Below are positions 52,571 through 61,982 of a stretch of DNA of 64,000 nucleotides, piece after piece (position 1 is the first letter of the stretch; every line of letters begins with the position of its first letter). A program made the translations under genes and the position numbers. The notes beneath the pieces are model-generated. The model searched no databases and was not told the origin of the DNA. It saw only the letters and a list, made by a program, of their open reading frames with translations. This DNA comes from SAR86 cluster bacterium AG-390-O18 (GTDB taxonomy: Bacteria > Pseudomonadota > Gammaproteobacteria > Magnimaribacterales > AG-339-G14), in the NCBI GenBank assembly GCA_003279605.1, contig QCHF01000001.1, forward strand, positions 538,075 to 602,074, read 5' to 3'.

Positions 52571-53677
52571 TTAATCTAAAGTTTTTACTGAATTGTAAAT
52601 TTCTAAAATATTTTGCTTTATATCGTGTGGATTAAGTTTTGAATAAAAAGTTTTTTTTATGTTTTTAGAAATTTTATTCAAATTTTCTTTTTTACAGTAT
52701 GAATTAATAGCATTAGTCCATTCATCCAAGGAACTTGCAAATAAAGCATCATAATTATCTTCTAAAATCTCTTCATTGCCCCCAACTTTTGAGAGAATTA
52801 AAGGCTTAGATAATCTTGCAGCTTCAGAAATAATTAAGGGAAAAGTTTCAAAATTTGAACAAAGTGCTACGAATTCGGAATGCAGTATTAAATCTGCTAT
52901 ATCATCTCGCTCCCCAAGAAATTCTAGATTATCCTTCTTTTTTTTCATTGAAGAGATCATTAAATTTATAAAATCTAATTTATTTGTACCCTCTCCTGCG
53001 AAAAGGAGTTTTCCCATATAATTTGATTTATCAAAAGCCATTGCCAATTTTTTGTGATTTTTTGCACTACTTACTCTAGCAGGCATAATAAAGTATCTCT
53101 CATTTTGAAAATTCATTATTTTGTTTGAAACTGTTTTATTTGAGATAAGCGAAGTATTGTAAATAATAGAAATCTTTTCAGGAGGAATTTTTATTCCTAC
53201 TTCTCTTGCTTCATCTATAAGGCATTTAGCTACCCCAATGTAGTAGCTCTTTGAAAAAGTCATAAGAAATCTTTCAATATTTACAATTAAATTATATTTC
53301 CAACCATTAAAACCCCTCCAAGGCCAGCCATGGATGGTAAACAAAATCTTTTTCTTTGTAAAAATAGATAGAAGTCGACCATAAATTCCAGCTTTAGTAC
53401 TATGGCAATGAATCAAATCAGGCTTAATTCTTAAAACAAGAAATATAAATCTAAAAAATAAAAATATATCTTTAAAAAGACTAAAAGAGCTTTGCATGCC
53501 TTTTAAAATAAAGACTTTACTTGGCATTTTAGATTTAATGCGATTTGAAACAGGTCCTGTTGTTCCAAAAATACAGTAAAAATTAATATCCTCTTCTAAC
53601 AAATTAATTAAAAATTCAATATGTCTTGGAGCTCCAGCCTCATCTGAATTAGTAGATACTAGAAGTACTTTAATCAT
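52571..53677 (-). CDS. glycosyltransferase family 4
   Basis: A 368-residue GT-B glycosyltransferase. The N-terminal domain has KVLLVSTNSDEAGAPRHIEFLINLL and PDLIHCHSTKAGIYGRLLS; the C-terminal domain has MPARVSSAKNHKKLAMAFD, KLLFAGEGTNKLDF, VALCSNFETFPLIISEAARLSKPLILSKVGGNEEIL, matching the donor-binding E-x7-E region of GT4 enzymes. It adds a sugar to a growing glycan at the inner membrane; donor and acceptor unknown. It overlaps the deacetylase stop by 8 bp. Confidence 0.88.
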   Translation of the reverse strand: MIKVLLVSTNSDEAGAPRHIEFLINLLEEDINFYCIFGTTGPVSNRIKSKMPSKVFILKGMQSSFSLFKDIFLFFRFIFLVLRIKPDLIHCHSTKAGIYGRLLSIFTKKKILFTIHGWPWRGFNGWKYNLIVNIERFLMTFSKSYYIGVAKCLIDEAREVGIKIPPEKISIIYNTSLISNKTVSNKIMNFQNERYFIMPARVSSAKNHKKLAMAFDKSNYMGKLLFAGEGTNKLDFINLMISSMKKKKDNLEFLGERDDIADLILHSEFVALCSNFETFPLIISEAARLSKPLILSKVGGNEEILEDNYDALFASSLDEWTNAINSYCKKENLNKISKNIKKTFYSKLNPHDIKQNILEIYNSVKTLD

Positions 53678-54626
53678 CTAGTTTAAACAACCTAGAAGAC
53701 TCAATCATATTCAAAGATTGCATGTTGTATTTTTTATTTAAAAAATGAAAGTGATTAAGAATTTTTTTTAGATTAAATAAGTTTTGATCAAGATTTAAAC
53801 CAAAATTATGAGGATGCCACCATAAATGAAAACCTGAATTTTGTTTAGCAGCTTCAGTCATTGAAGAAAAGATTCTATTTAATCTCAATTTGTCTAAAAT
53901 TTTCCTTTGAGATGGTCTTAGGAATCTACTTGAAGGAACGTCTACTAAACCTTCCTTTAAAGAAAGATTTGATAAATTTGCACCACTTAAATTGATATAT
54001 GAATCAAATAACCTTGCAGCTCTGATAATCTTGTTGGCTTTAGGTTTAAAAATTATACTTTTTTCATTACCTCTAAAAACTCTGAACCCATTTTTTTTCA
54101 AACTTTTTAAGTGAGGCTTATCATATTGATTTCTACAAAAAATATAACTCTCTGGTTTTATCCCTAACCTATTAAAAGCATATAAGGATGCTTTCAAATC
54201 AGAATCAAAAGAATGTTCATTTTCATTTTTTTCTTCACAGTAAAAGTGACTAAACGAATGAGAAGCTATTTCCATTCCATCTGTTTCTAGAATTTGATTT
54301 ACCAATGAATGTCCAAAATGATAAGGATCTTCTTTTTCATTTTTTCCTATCTTGTCCAATCCTAAATAAGGATTAAGTTTTTTATCTTTATACATTGGAA
54401 GATGGTCTGGCAAAGAATCCAACAAGTCTGTTTTATTTGAGAAAGTAATGAACCCCACAATGCCCCAAGTAGCATGAATGTTTTCCTTTTTGAAAAGATT
54501 TAATATTTTTGGAATTGCTTCCCTGCCTCCAAGTATATTTTTTCCGTAATGCTTTAAAGTCGTAACATCTCTCATGCCCCAAAAAAGCTCAAAATCCAAG
54601 GAAATTGTGAAAAAAGGATATTTCAT
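53670..54626 (-). CDS. polysaccharide deacetylase (NodB-type) family protein
   Basis: A 318-residue protein of the NodB-homology carbohydrate esterase 4 family. The metal-binding first motif is seen as TISLDFELFWGMRD, followed by HATWGIVGFITF, ASHSFSHFYC (zinc His of motif 2) and a WWHPHNFG C-terminal segment. Members deacetylate N-acetylglucosamine residues in surface polymers. The DFELFWG pattern places it with a subgroup seen in glycan loci rather than with chitin deacetylases. It follows the GNAT gene by 20 bp and overlaps the GT4 start by 8 bp. Confidence 0.8.
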   Translation of the reverse strand: MKYPFFTISLDFELFWGMRDVTTLKHYGKNILGGREAIPKILNLFKKENIHATWGIVGFITFSNKTDLLDSLPDHLPMYKDKKLNPYLGLDKIGKNEKEDPYHFGHSLVNQILETDGMEIASHSFSHFYCEEKNENEHSFDSDLKASLYAFNRLGIKPESYIFCRNQYDKPHLKSLKKNGFRVFRGNEKSIIFKPKANKIIRAARLFDSYINLSGANLSNLSLKEGLVDVPSSRFLRPSQRKILDKLRLNRIFSSMTEAAKQNSGFHLWWHPHNFGLNLDQNLFNLKKILNHFHFLNKKYNMQSLNMIESSRLFKLDD

Positions 54627-54646
54627 AATTCAAATATATTTTTAAA

Positions 54647-55744
54647 TTATTTTAAAAACTTAATTTTTTTGTTCAATTTCATAAAGAATAATCTTGTTTT
54701 AGTATTATTTTTTAAAAAAAATATAAATTTAATACAAAAATAATAGATTGCTCCTTTAAAATTTCTATATTCGATAAAGGATATAATTTCCATTGAAGAA
54801 TTACTCCATCTTTTTTTATATTCTTCTGTTCCGACTGTTAAATCAAATTTTTTTAAACCTTTTTCAATAGATAATTTTATTAGTTCAAAAAGTAATATTC
54901 TTCCTGGAGAAAATTTATTGAAATGTCCCTCTTTGAAGGATGGAAGAATATAATAGAAAGTATCTTTGTGAATGAAGCCTAAATGCGACGCTAATATTTC
55001 GTAATCTAAAGATAGGTAAGACAAATGAATTTGTACTTTACCAAGATTTTCGTCAATCAAATCTATATAAAAATCTTTTATTTTGTTATCCAAAAAAATA
55101 TTTTTAGCACCGGTGTCTAGGTATTTTTTTTCTTTTTGTTTGATTGTTTCCTTAATTACCATTTTGTATTCTTTAGAATTTCCAATCTGAGATATTGTGA
55201 GATTGCCTAACTCTGAAAGCTTTCTCTTCATTCTAAATATATCTTTTCTTAATCTTTTTGATAAAAAATCTAAATTTTCTAGATTACTAGGTAATAAAAT
55301 TTGGTTACTTTCTTGTATAAGGCTAACTTTCATAGATTGAAAAATCTTTTGAAATTTGAATTCTGGTAAATTAGGAACTCTTTCAAATATTTTTATGTCA
55401 TGTTTGGGCAATGATTCTTCTACTGCCTTCCAAATTTTTTCTAGATTATGAAAATTCTTTAAGACAGGAGCTTTATAGTCATATTGGTCTCTGCCGAAAA
55501 GCTCAATTACATTAAATGAAAATATCTTTCTTAAAATGAAAGGAAAAATTGCTATTGGCTTGCCTTCTGAATAAGCAACTTTTATAAAAGGAAGTGACTT
55601 CTCATCTTCCCTGCCAACTTTTTCATACCAGTATTTATTCCAAAAAAAAGATTGAAACATTGAAGTAGATTTGTCTTGTTCCATTTCTTTCCATATTGAT
55701 TCTAAAATTGGATCAGAAAACTCAAAATCTTTTACTTTTATCAT
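54647..55744 (-). CDS. CelD/BcsL-type GNAT acyltransferase
   Basis: A 365-residue protein with the double-GNAT fold of the CelD/FemAB-like family. A recognisable N-terminal half is followed by the motif GRILLFELIKLSIEKGLKKFDLTVGTEEYKKRW, which is the strong BcsL/CelD signature. The C-terminal tail is hydrophobic and basic (FKGAIYYFCIKFIFFLKNN), suggesting membrane association. These enzymes probably acylate or aminoacylate sugars. The donor and acceptor are unknown. It follows the DegT gene by 7 bp. Confidence 0.8.
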   Translation of the reverse strand: MIKVKDFEFSDPILESIWKEMEQDKSTSMFQSFFWNKYWYEKVGREDEKSLPFIKVAYSEGKPIAIFPFILRKIFSFNVIELFGRDQYDYKAPVLKNFHNLEKIWKAVEESLPKHDIKIFERVPNLPEFKFQKIFQSMKVSLIQESNQILLPSNLENLDFLSKRLRKDIFRMKRKLSELGNLTISQIGNSKEYKMVIKETIKQKEKKYLDTGAKNIFLDNKIKDFYIDLIDENLGKVQIHLSYLSLDYEILASHLGFIHKDTFYYILPSFKEGHFNKFSPGRILLFELIKLSIEKGLKKFDLTVGTEEYKKRWSNSSMEIISFIEYRNFKGAIYYFCIKFIFFLKNNTKTRLFFMKLNKKIKFLK

Positions 55745-55751
55745 TAGGTAA

Positions 55752-56714
55752 TTAGTAAATCTTATAATTTAGATGAATAAATAAATTATTTTTCCATTTA
55801 TTCAAAGCATTGCCACTGTGCTCTAAGGCCTCAACGGGTAAAATTGGCCAGGTGGTTAAAATTAAATTCTTCTTTTTTGCAAACTTTATTAATCTATTCT
55901 TTTCATCAAAATTATCTATTTTTAAAGGAAATAGCCAGGGTGAACTAGTATTAGATATTGAATCAATTGCGGGCTGAAAACCTTCTTTTTTTAAAATTTC
56001 TCTACATCTAATCCATCTTAAATACTGCTTCCTTTGAACTTCAGATATATAATCATTTCCTAAATATTTTAGTATTCTTAACTCAGAATATTTATCTGTA
56101 GCCATATCTGAATACTTTCTTTCAAGGTATTTTCTAGGATCCGAAAAATTTCTTTTATTGCGCAGGTTGTCAAAAAAAATCTTAAAGCTAGGGTTATTTG
56201 ATAAAAAACCTCTTAAATAATTTTCAAAAAAAAGAGCTTTTTTAACAGGTAAATTGTTGGGTTTTGTTAATTTAGAATTCAGATATAAAATTCCTCCAGA
56301 GGATAAATTTAAAATCTTTCTAGGAGAAGAAATTCCAACATCTCCATAACTACCGAGAAATTTATCTTCAAATTTTCCTCCAAACCCATGTGAATTATCT
56401 TCGACTAAAATTAAATTATTATCTTTAGCTATTTTAGTAAACTTATGAATATCTTGTGGAATTCCAAAATAGTGATTCATTAATAATGAAGAAAAATGAT
56501 CTTTAGCAATTTTATCTTTTAGTTCTGACCAAATTGGCTGAAAAGAATCATCTAAATCGTAAAATTCTAATTGAAGTTTTAGATCCCTTATAGGTTGAAT
56601 TACTGCTTCACATATATAGCTCGGCACCAAAATTTTGTCATTTTGTTTTATTCCTAAGCTAAGAAGACCTATCTTTAAGGCAGTGCGAGCGTGTGAAAAA
56701 AAATTAGAATTCAT
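55752..56714 (-). CDS. DegT/DnrJ/EryC1-family aminotransferase (divergent)
   Basis: A 320-residue PLP fold enzyme of the DegT type, shorter than the usual 370. Fold landmarks are KILVPSYICEAVIQPI, LILVEDNSHGFGGKFEDKFLGSYGD and SPRKILNLSSGG with Lys133 in the Schiff-base position. The core lacks the typical TSGEGG end and a SGTAA phosphate loop: the N-terminal HARTALKIGL serves instead. It may be a divergent sugar aminotransferase or a non-catalytic relative. It lies between the polymerase and the CelD-type gene. Confidence 0.7.
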   Translation of the reverse strand: MNSNFFSHARTALKIGLLSLGIKQNDKILVPSYICEAVIQPIRDLKLQLEFYDLDDSFQPIWSELKDKIAKDHFSSLLMNHYFGIPQDIHKFTKIAKDNNLILVEDNSHGFGGKFEDKFLGSYGDVGISSPRKILNLSSGGILYLNSKLTKPNNLPVKKALFFENYLRGFLSNNPSFKIFFDNLRNKRNFSDPRKYLERKYSDMATDKYSELRILKYLGNDYISEVQRKQYLRWIRCREILKKEGFQPAIDSISNTSSPWLFPLKIDNFDEKNRLIKFAKKKNLILTTWPILPVEALEHSGNALNKWKNNLFIHLNYKIY

Positions 56715-56744
56715 TTAGATTTAAGAACTGAATCTACAAAAATA

Positions 56745-58010
56745 TTAAAATCTAGAGTTACTTTTGAAAGACATTGAAAAGCATACTCCCAAAAAGAAAA
56801 ATAAGTAAAATATATATCTTGGAAAGTGTGATGCCGCAACAGAAAGAACTACTAATATGAGAATATAATTAATATATTTTTTCATACTAGTCCCTTTTGA
56901 AGAAATAACAAACAAAACATACAAAATAATAAAGAAATAAGTTAGCAATCCGTATTCAAGAAAAAGTAGAATATTTGGAGTAAGATCATCAAAATCTCCT
57001 TGCCTAGCTCCCAAAAAATAATCTCCTACATAATTATAAAATAAAGGACCGTATGAAAAATAAATCCTTGGATCTGATAAATTATTAATAATAGCCATAA
57101 GCGAAAGATATCTCTTATCAGTTTCTAAAACATACGAAATAATTTGACCTTCTTCATTCGTTAGATCAGATCTAAAAATAGTATTTAAAGCTTGATAATA
57201 ATAGAAGAATGTATCTGTATTAACGAAAAGTATAATTGCAGGTATGCTAAAAAACAGAGAAATGTAAAACCAGGTTTTATTAGGCTTAAAAAAAAGCAAA
57301 ATAGAAAAAACTAGAATACTCATCAAGGTTAAGTATCTAGTTTGAGCTAAAAGAATTTCAACAAAACCTAAGACAGCCGAAAACAAAAGAAGATTTGAAA
57401 AATTAATTTTTATATTTTTTCTTTCAAAATAAATATAAAAAGCTAATGAAAGTGACATCCAAATAAATCTATTTTGTGCAAAAAAATGGGTATGCCATTC
57501 CAAGCCTTTATAAGCAAGAATTACAAAATCTGTCCCAAGTATATTACCTCTTGTCTGATAGGCTACATATTCTTCAGCATTTGGGCGAAACATATCTAAG
57601 CTGAAGATATCAAAATAAAAATTAAAAATGCCAATTAATCCAATAATAATATATGCGAGGGAAATATTTTTTAAAAAAAATAAAAAAGAATCATAATTCA
57701 TAAAAATCACTCTTCCGACATAATAGGAAGAAAAAAATAGAATTAAACTAACAAAAAATATTAAAAATTGAATATTGCTTACCCAAAAAACAGAAAATGG
57801 AATCATAGTTAGAACTAAAAAAAGAGGTATTGTGTCGTATTTATTTAAAACAGAAGGGTTTTTTATCCAAAAAATTAATACAAAAGCTAAACAAAAAAGA
57901 TAGCAAACTTTATTAATATCTAAATTATTTCCAACTATGCTAATTCCAATCCCAGATGGGAAAACAATGGAAATTATAAAAAGGACAATTAAGTTCTTTG
58001 AAATGACCAC
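56745..58010 (-). CDS. O-antigen polymerase/ligase-like multi-pass membrane protein
   Basis: A 421-residue inner-membrane protein with about eleven to twelve hydrophobic helices and one large loop (about 265-335, with FRSDLTNEEGQIISYVLETDKRYLSLMAIINN). This is the layout of Wzy polymerases and WaaL-like ligases, whose sequences are poorly conserved. Its position between two aminotransferases in a glycan locus supports the role. It could polymerise lipid-linked repeat units in the periplasm; a plain transport role is the alternative. Confidence 0.75.
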   Translation of the reverse strand: MVISKNLIVLFIISIVFPSGIGISIVGNNLDINKVCYLFCLAFVLIFWIKNPSVLNKYDTIPLFLVLTMIPFSVFWVSNIQFLIFFVSLILFFSSYYVGRVIFMNYDSFLFFLKNISLAYIIIGLIGIFNFYFDIFSLDMFRPNAEEYVAYQTRGNILGTDFVILAYKGLEWHTHFFAQNRFIWMSLSLAFYIYFERKNIKINFSNLLLFSAVLGFVEILLAQTRYLTLMSILVFSILLFFKPNKTWFYISLFFSIPAIILFVNTDTFFYYYQALNTIFRSDLTNEEGQIISYVLETDKRYLSLMAIINNLSDPRIYFSYGPLFYNYVGDYFLGARQGDFDDLTPNILLFLEYGLLTYFFIILYVLFVISSKGTSMKKYINYILILVVLSVAASHFPRYIFYLFFFLGVCFSMSFKSNSRF

Positions 58011-59126
58011 CTAAATTACCTTCAAAGAATCTTTCAGGGTCTTTGAGACATAGTCAATATCTTTTGAGCTTAGGTCAGGGTGTAAAGGTAAGGTAATAAT
58101 TTGATCGAATACATTCTCAGTAACTGGTAAGGATAATTTTTTTTTAAAAAACTTATCTAAAAAATGATTCGGTTGATAATGTAAACCAGTTTGAATATTT
58201 TTTTTCAATAAATGATTTCTCAATTCTTCTCTATTGAATTTTTTCATTATCCTTACAGGATATATATGAGGTACTACTTCTTCATAATTTCTACTAATTG
58301 ATGAAATATTTTTAGATTCTAAAAAATTTGTATCATATCTCATAGCTAAGCTTTTCCTAATTTTAAAAAACTTATCAATTTTTTTTAATTGCTCTAAACC
58401 TATAGCAGCATTTAAATTGCTCATATGATATCTCCAGCCCTGATTTTTTACGTTGAAAGACCAGCTTCTTTCTGACAAATATCTTTTTTCCGAGTCTTTT
58501 TCTATTCCAAGTAATCTTGAATCATTTACATAATTAATGACCTCTTGGTTTGACGAAACTACACAACCACCCTCACCGGAGGTAATATTTTTTATTCCGT
58601 CAAAACTAAAACATATGATATCCCCAAAAGATCCTATTCTTTTAGAGTTGTATTCTGTGCCAAAAGCATGAGCTGCATCCTCAATAACCCTTAGATTGTG
58701 TTTTTTTGCAAATTTGTAAATACTGTCTAAATTTCCTACTCCCCCAGAGTAATGGACCGGCATAATAGCCTTAGTATTATTAGATAATTTTTTTTCGGCG
58801 TCTTTAAGGCAAATTGTAAGAGATTTTTCATCAACATCACAGGCAACTGGATTAGCTCCAGTTGCTGAAATTGCTTGAAAACTTGCTACATATGTTAAAG
58901 ATTGAACTAATACTTCATCATTTTTTTTTATACCACATGCTTCCAAGGCTAGTTGAAGTGCTGCAGTACCGCTTGAAACACATGAAACATTATTTGATAA
59001 ATACAATGATAATTTTTCTTCAAATTTTTTTACATAATCTCCCATTCCTAAATATTCATCACTCAAGACTTTTAATACAGCTTCTTTTTCTTTACGGTTA
59101 ATACAAGATTTAGAAAGTTTAATCAT
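58011..59126 (-). CDS. DegT/DnrJ/EryC1-family sugar aminotransferase
   Basis: A 371-residue PLP aminotransferase for nucleotide-sugar amination. Phosphate binding CVSSGTAALQLALEA, the ring Asp in VIEDAAHAFGTEYNSK, and Lys179 in FSFDGIKNITSGEGG are standard. The typical C-terminal QTGLHYQPNH is present. The substrate is a 4-keto or 3-keto sugar, unidentified; ketosugar formation by the neighbouring epimerase is one possibility. It sits between the GT2 gene (32 bp) and the Wzy-like gene (abutting). Confidence 0.9.
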   Translation of the reverse strand: MIKLSKSCINRKEKEAVLKVLSDEYLGMGDYVKKFEEKLSLYLSNNVSCVSSGTAALQLALEACGIKKNDEVLVQSLTYVASFQAISATGANPVACDVDEKSLTICLKDAEKKLSNNTKAIMPVHYSGGVGNLDSIYKFAKKHNLRVIEDAAHAFGTEYNSKRIGSFGDIICFSFDGIKNITSGEGGCVVSSNQEVINYVNDSRLLGIEKDSEKRYLSERSWSFNVKNQGWRYHMSNLNAAIGLEQLKKIDKFFKIRKSLAMRYDTNFLESKNISSISRNYEEVVPHIYPVRIMKKFNREELRNHLLKKNIQTGLHYQPNHFLDKFFKKKLSLPVTENVFDQIITLPLHPDLSSKDIDYVSKTLKDSLKVI

Positions 59127-59158
59127 TTATGGTATTACTTTGAGTCAAGATCGGCATA

Positions 59159-59938
59159 CTACCTTATTTTCAAAAAGCCCTTCAACTCTGTTATAAATAT
59201 AAATATAAATATAGCTGCATAGCTTGAAAGGGGTGCTTGCTTTAAAATTTTTTTGTAGAAATATCTTTTTTCATTAAGCCAACTTATATAAGTTTCCTTT
59301 TTTGATAAATTATTTGAATGTATTCTGGAAAATTCTAGAATTTTTTTTATATTTTTGAATTTGTATTTCATAGATAACCTTATCCAAAGGTCAAAGTCTC
59401 CAAGCAAGTTGAATTTTTCATCAAACTTATTTTCACTTAGAATTTTTGTCTTTATAAAGATAGTTCCAATAGAAATGTTATTTTTTAAAAGTAATTGATT
59501 TGTTAAAAATGAATTGTCTTCTTTTCTAACTACTTTTTCATATAATTTTAATTTTCTATCAATCACTTGATAGCCTCCATAAATAATTTCATGGCCTTCG
59601 GAAGCATAGTTAACTTGAATCTCTAACTTTTCTTTATTCCAGAGATCATCACAATCTAAAAAAGATATAAATTCGCCCTTACATTTTTCTATTGCTCGAT
59701 TTCTTGCAGTATACAAAGGTTCATTTGAAGGCGAGTAAAAATACTTTATTTTATTATTTTTAAGAGACTCAACAATTTTTGAAGAATTATCAGATGAATT
59801 ATTGTCCCAAAATATGATTTCCCAATTTTTATAAGTTTGTTGTATCACTGATCCAATAGCATCTTTTAAGAACATTTCTGAGTTGTAACAATTCATTATG
59901 ATGCTTATTAGAGGATTATTATGATTTGAATCGTGCAT
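59159..59938 (-). CDS. glycosyltransferase family 2
   Basis: A 259-residue GT-A enzyme. The nucleotide-binding start PLISIIMNCYNSEMFLKDAIGSVIQQTYKNWEIIFWDNNSSDN, the DXD-like SFLDCDDLW (metal binding), and LLGDFDLWIRLSMKYKFKN (acceptor-side) are clear. A C-terminal hydrophobic segment (AAIFIFIFITELKG) may anchor it to the membrane. It overlaps the dprE2-like stop by one base, and could use the activated arabinose or another donor. Specificity unknown. Confidence 0.88.
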   Translation of the reverse strand: MHDSNHNNPLISIIMNCYNSEMFLKDAIGSVIQQTYKNWEIIFWDNNSSDNSSKIVESLKNNKIKYFYSPSNEPLYTARNRAIEKCKGEFISFLDCDDLWNKEKLEIQVNYASEGHEIIYGGYQVIDRKLKLYEKVVRKEDNSFLTNQLLLKNNISIGTIFIKTKILSENKFDEKFNLLGDFDLWIRLSMKYKFKNIKKILEFSRIHSNNLSKKETYISWLNEKRYFYKKILKQAPLSSYAAIFIFIFITELKGFLKIR

Positions 59939-60687
59939 TAAAAATTTAGTTTTTTGAAAATAAATTCTGGAATTGATTTAATGACTATCATTATAAGAAA
60001 CCAAAATTTTGAATACACGACGTTTTTTTTCTTTTTATGCGCACGATAGATAATTTTTGCAATTTGTTCTGGAGAGGATGTTAAGAACTTTGGCAAATTA
60101 AGATTTTTTGTCATTTTTGTTCTTACAAAGCCAGGTTTAATAGTTATTACAGAAATTTTTGATTTTCCTAGTTCTTGTCTTATTGATGATGAAAAAGATG
60201 ACAAACCTGCTTTAGAAGATCCATAGAATGGATTTTTTGATCTACCCCTATCTCCTGCTACAGAGCTTAATATTATGATTGAAGTTTGTTTATCTTTTTT
60301 TACTAGATAATCTTTTAATTTAGAAAGAAAAATAATAGGTCCTGTAAAGTTTGTATCAACAATATCTTTAATTTCCTGTGAGAAATAACCCCTATTTTTT
60401 GAGGAAATTAATTCATCAGACTCCATCTTGCCTGCACAAAATAATACCAATTCAGGAGTGTCTTTTAGATTTAAAAAGAAATCATCAAAGGAAGTTACAT
60501 CTCTTACATCTAGAGATATAGTGAAGCAAATATTTGAAGAAATGTTAGTAATTTCTTTAGATAAATCTGCACAACTTTGAATATTTCTAGAAGTTAAGGT
60601 AATTGAATATTTCTTTTCTGCAAGTAACCTCGCAGTAGCCGAAGCAATATCTGAAGATGCTGAAATTATTAAGGCAGTTTTGCTCAT
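59938..60687 (-). CDS. dprE2: DprE2-like SDR (decaprenylphosphoryl-2-keto-ribose reductase type)
   Basis: A 249-residue SDR. Motifs: ALIISASSDIASATARLLAE at the cofactor site, LVLFCAGKMES, LSSVAGDRGRSKNPFYGSSKAG with the catalytic Ser and Tyr-x3-Lys, and a C-terminal KFWFLIMIVIKSIPEFIFKKL. In mycobacteria DprE2 reduces the 2-keto intermediate made by DprE1, giving polyprenylphosphoryl-arabinose. The SSVAGDRGR-YGSSKAG block and the hydrophobic C-terminal end match DprE2 well. It overlaps the DprE1-like gene by 4 bp. The chain-length of the polyprenyl is unknown. Confidence 0.82.
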   Translation of the reverse strand: MSKTALIISASSDIASATARLLAEKKYSITLTSRNIQSCADLSKEITNISSNICFTISLDVRDVTSFDDFFLNLKDTPELVLFCAGKMESDELISSKNRGYFSQEIKDIVDTNFTGPIIFLSKLKDYLVKKDKQTSIIILSSVAGDRGRSKNPFYGSSKAGLSSFSSSIRQELGKSKISVITIKPGFVRTKMTKNLNLPKFLTSSPEQIAKIIYRAHKKKKNVVYSKFWFLIMIVIKSIPEFIFKKLNF

Positions 60688-61982
60688 AATATACTCAATC
60701 TATCAGACTGTTGAGAATGAAAATTTTTAATATTATATTTGTCTAAAATATTTCTTAAGCTTTCTGAATCATAATTCATTGAAAAAAAACTATCCTTTGA
60801 GAGCCTACTATCTTTTGATAGATAAATTCTTCCTGAGTACTTTATAATTATTTTATCTAACTCTTTAAGAAGACGGAAAGTTTTCTCATTTGCTTGAAAA
60901 TCCATAGCTAATGTATAGCCTTCATCAGGAAAAGAAAGGAGTCCTTTATTTCCTTTTTTGAATAGTTTTAAGACAGATAAAAAAGATGCTTCTTTAGAAT
61001 GCGCAACTTTTTCTAAAACCTCTTTAATAGCCTTTAGAGAATCTTTCTTTGGGACTATAAACTGATATTGAACAAATCCATTTTTTCCATAGATTTTATT
61101 CCATTCTAAAATCTTATCTAAAGGATAAAAAAAGAAATCTCCATCAACTTCTTTCTTATCAAAAAGTTTATTAAAGTAAAAATAAAAAAAATTGAATAAT
61201 TTAATTGAAAAATAATTCAGTATCCAAGATGGAAAAAAGAAAGGTATTCTAAGAGAATATTTTGGGTCATATGTAACTTTTTCTTTAGATTTTTTATGCT
61301 CTCCTCTAAAGAAAACTGACCTTCCAAATGAGTTTCCTTTTGCCAAACAATCTATCCATGCCACTGTATATGTAGAATTCTTATATTTTTCAAAAAGATT
61401 CATTACTTCTTCTAAATTTTGAGTAGTTATTACCTCCTGATTTATTTTATAACTCTGGATTTTTTTTAATTTAAATTTAATCTCTAAAATAATACCTGTT
61501 AAGCCCATGCCTCCGATAGTTGCCCAGAATAAATCAGAATTTAAATCATCAGAACAATAAATTGCCTCCGAATTAGAAATTTTTATTTTTAAATTAATCA
61601 AATGATCTCCGAAAGATCCTTCTAGATGATGATTTTTTCCATGTACATCTGAAGCAACCATTCCTCCCAAAGTAACAAATTTTGTACCTGGAGATACAGG
61701 AAGAAACCAGCCTTTTGGTATGATAACTTTTAAAAGTTCGTCTGAAGAGATTCCAGACTGAACACAGATTACTCCTAATTCTTCATCAAAAGAAATAATT
61801 TTATTTAAATTTTTAGTAATTATCGTTTTGTTAGCTTGCAGTGAGCTGTCGCCGTAAGATCTCCCTAGTCCTCTAGGAATAATCTTTTCATTATCATGAA
61901 ACTGAATTTCATTTTCATTATTGGGAGTTTCAACTTTGCAATTGATTTTAGGATAATTGCCCCAGCCACTAATCTTAAACAT
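60684..61982 (-). CDS. dprE1: DprE1-like FAD oxidase (decaprenylphosphoryl-ribose 2'-epimerase subunit)
   Basis: A 432-residue flavoenzyme. The FAD motif RGLGRSYGDSSL, VHGKNHHLEGSFGDHL (with the equivalent of mycobacterial His132) and FVQYQFIVP all match DprE1. Near the end, YLSKDSR contains the equivalent of Lys418. The residue aligned with mycobacterial Cys387, the site of benzothiazinone attachment, is Ala359 (GYTLAMDF, versus CVDF in Mycobacterium tuberculosis). I start at ATG 61982, which overlaps the GtrA stop by 8 bp and agrees with the start of the conserved domain. A longer reading to 62105 covers the GtrA gene and is rejected. Confidence 0.85.
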   Translation of the reverse strand: MFKISGWGNYPKINCKVETPNNENEIQFHDNEKIIPRGLGRSYGDSSLQANKTIITKNLNKIISFDEELGVICVQSGISSDELLKVIIPKGWFLPVSPGTKFVTLGGMVASDVHGKNHHLEGSFGDHLINLKIKISNSEAIYCSDDLNSDLFWATIGGMGLTGIILEIKFKLKKIQSYKINQEVITTQNLEEVMNLFEKYKNSTYTVAWIDCLAKGNSFGRSVFFRGEHKKSKEKVTYDPKYSLRIPFFFPSWILNYFSIKLFNFFYFYFNKLFDKKEVDGDFFFYPLDKILEWNKIYGKNGFVQYQFIVPKKDSLKAIKEVLEKVAHSKEASFLSVLKLFKKGNKGLLSFPDEGYTLAMDFQANEKTFRLLKELDKIIIKYSGRIYLSKDSRLSKDSFFSMNYDSESLRNILDKYNIKNFHSQQSDRLSIL

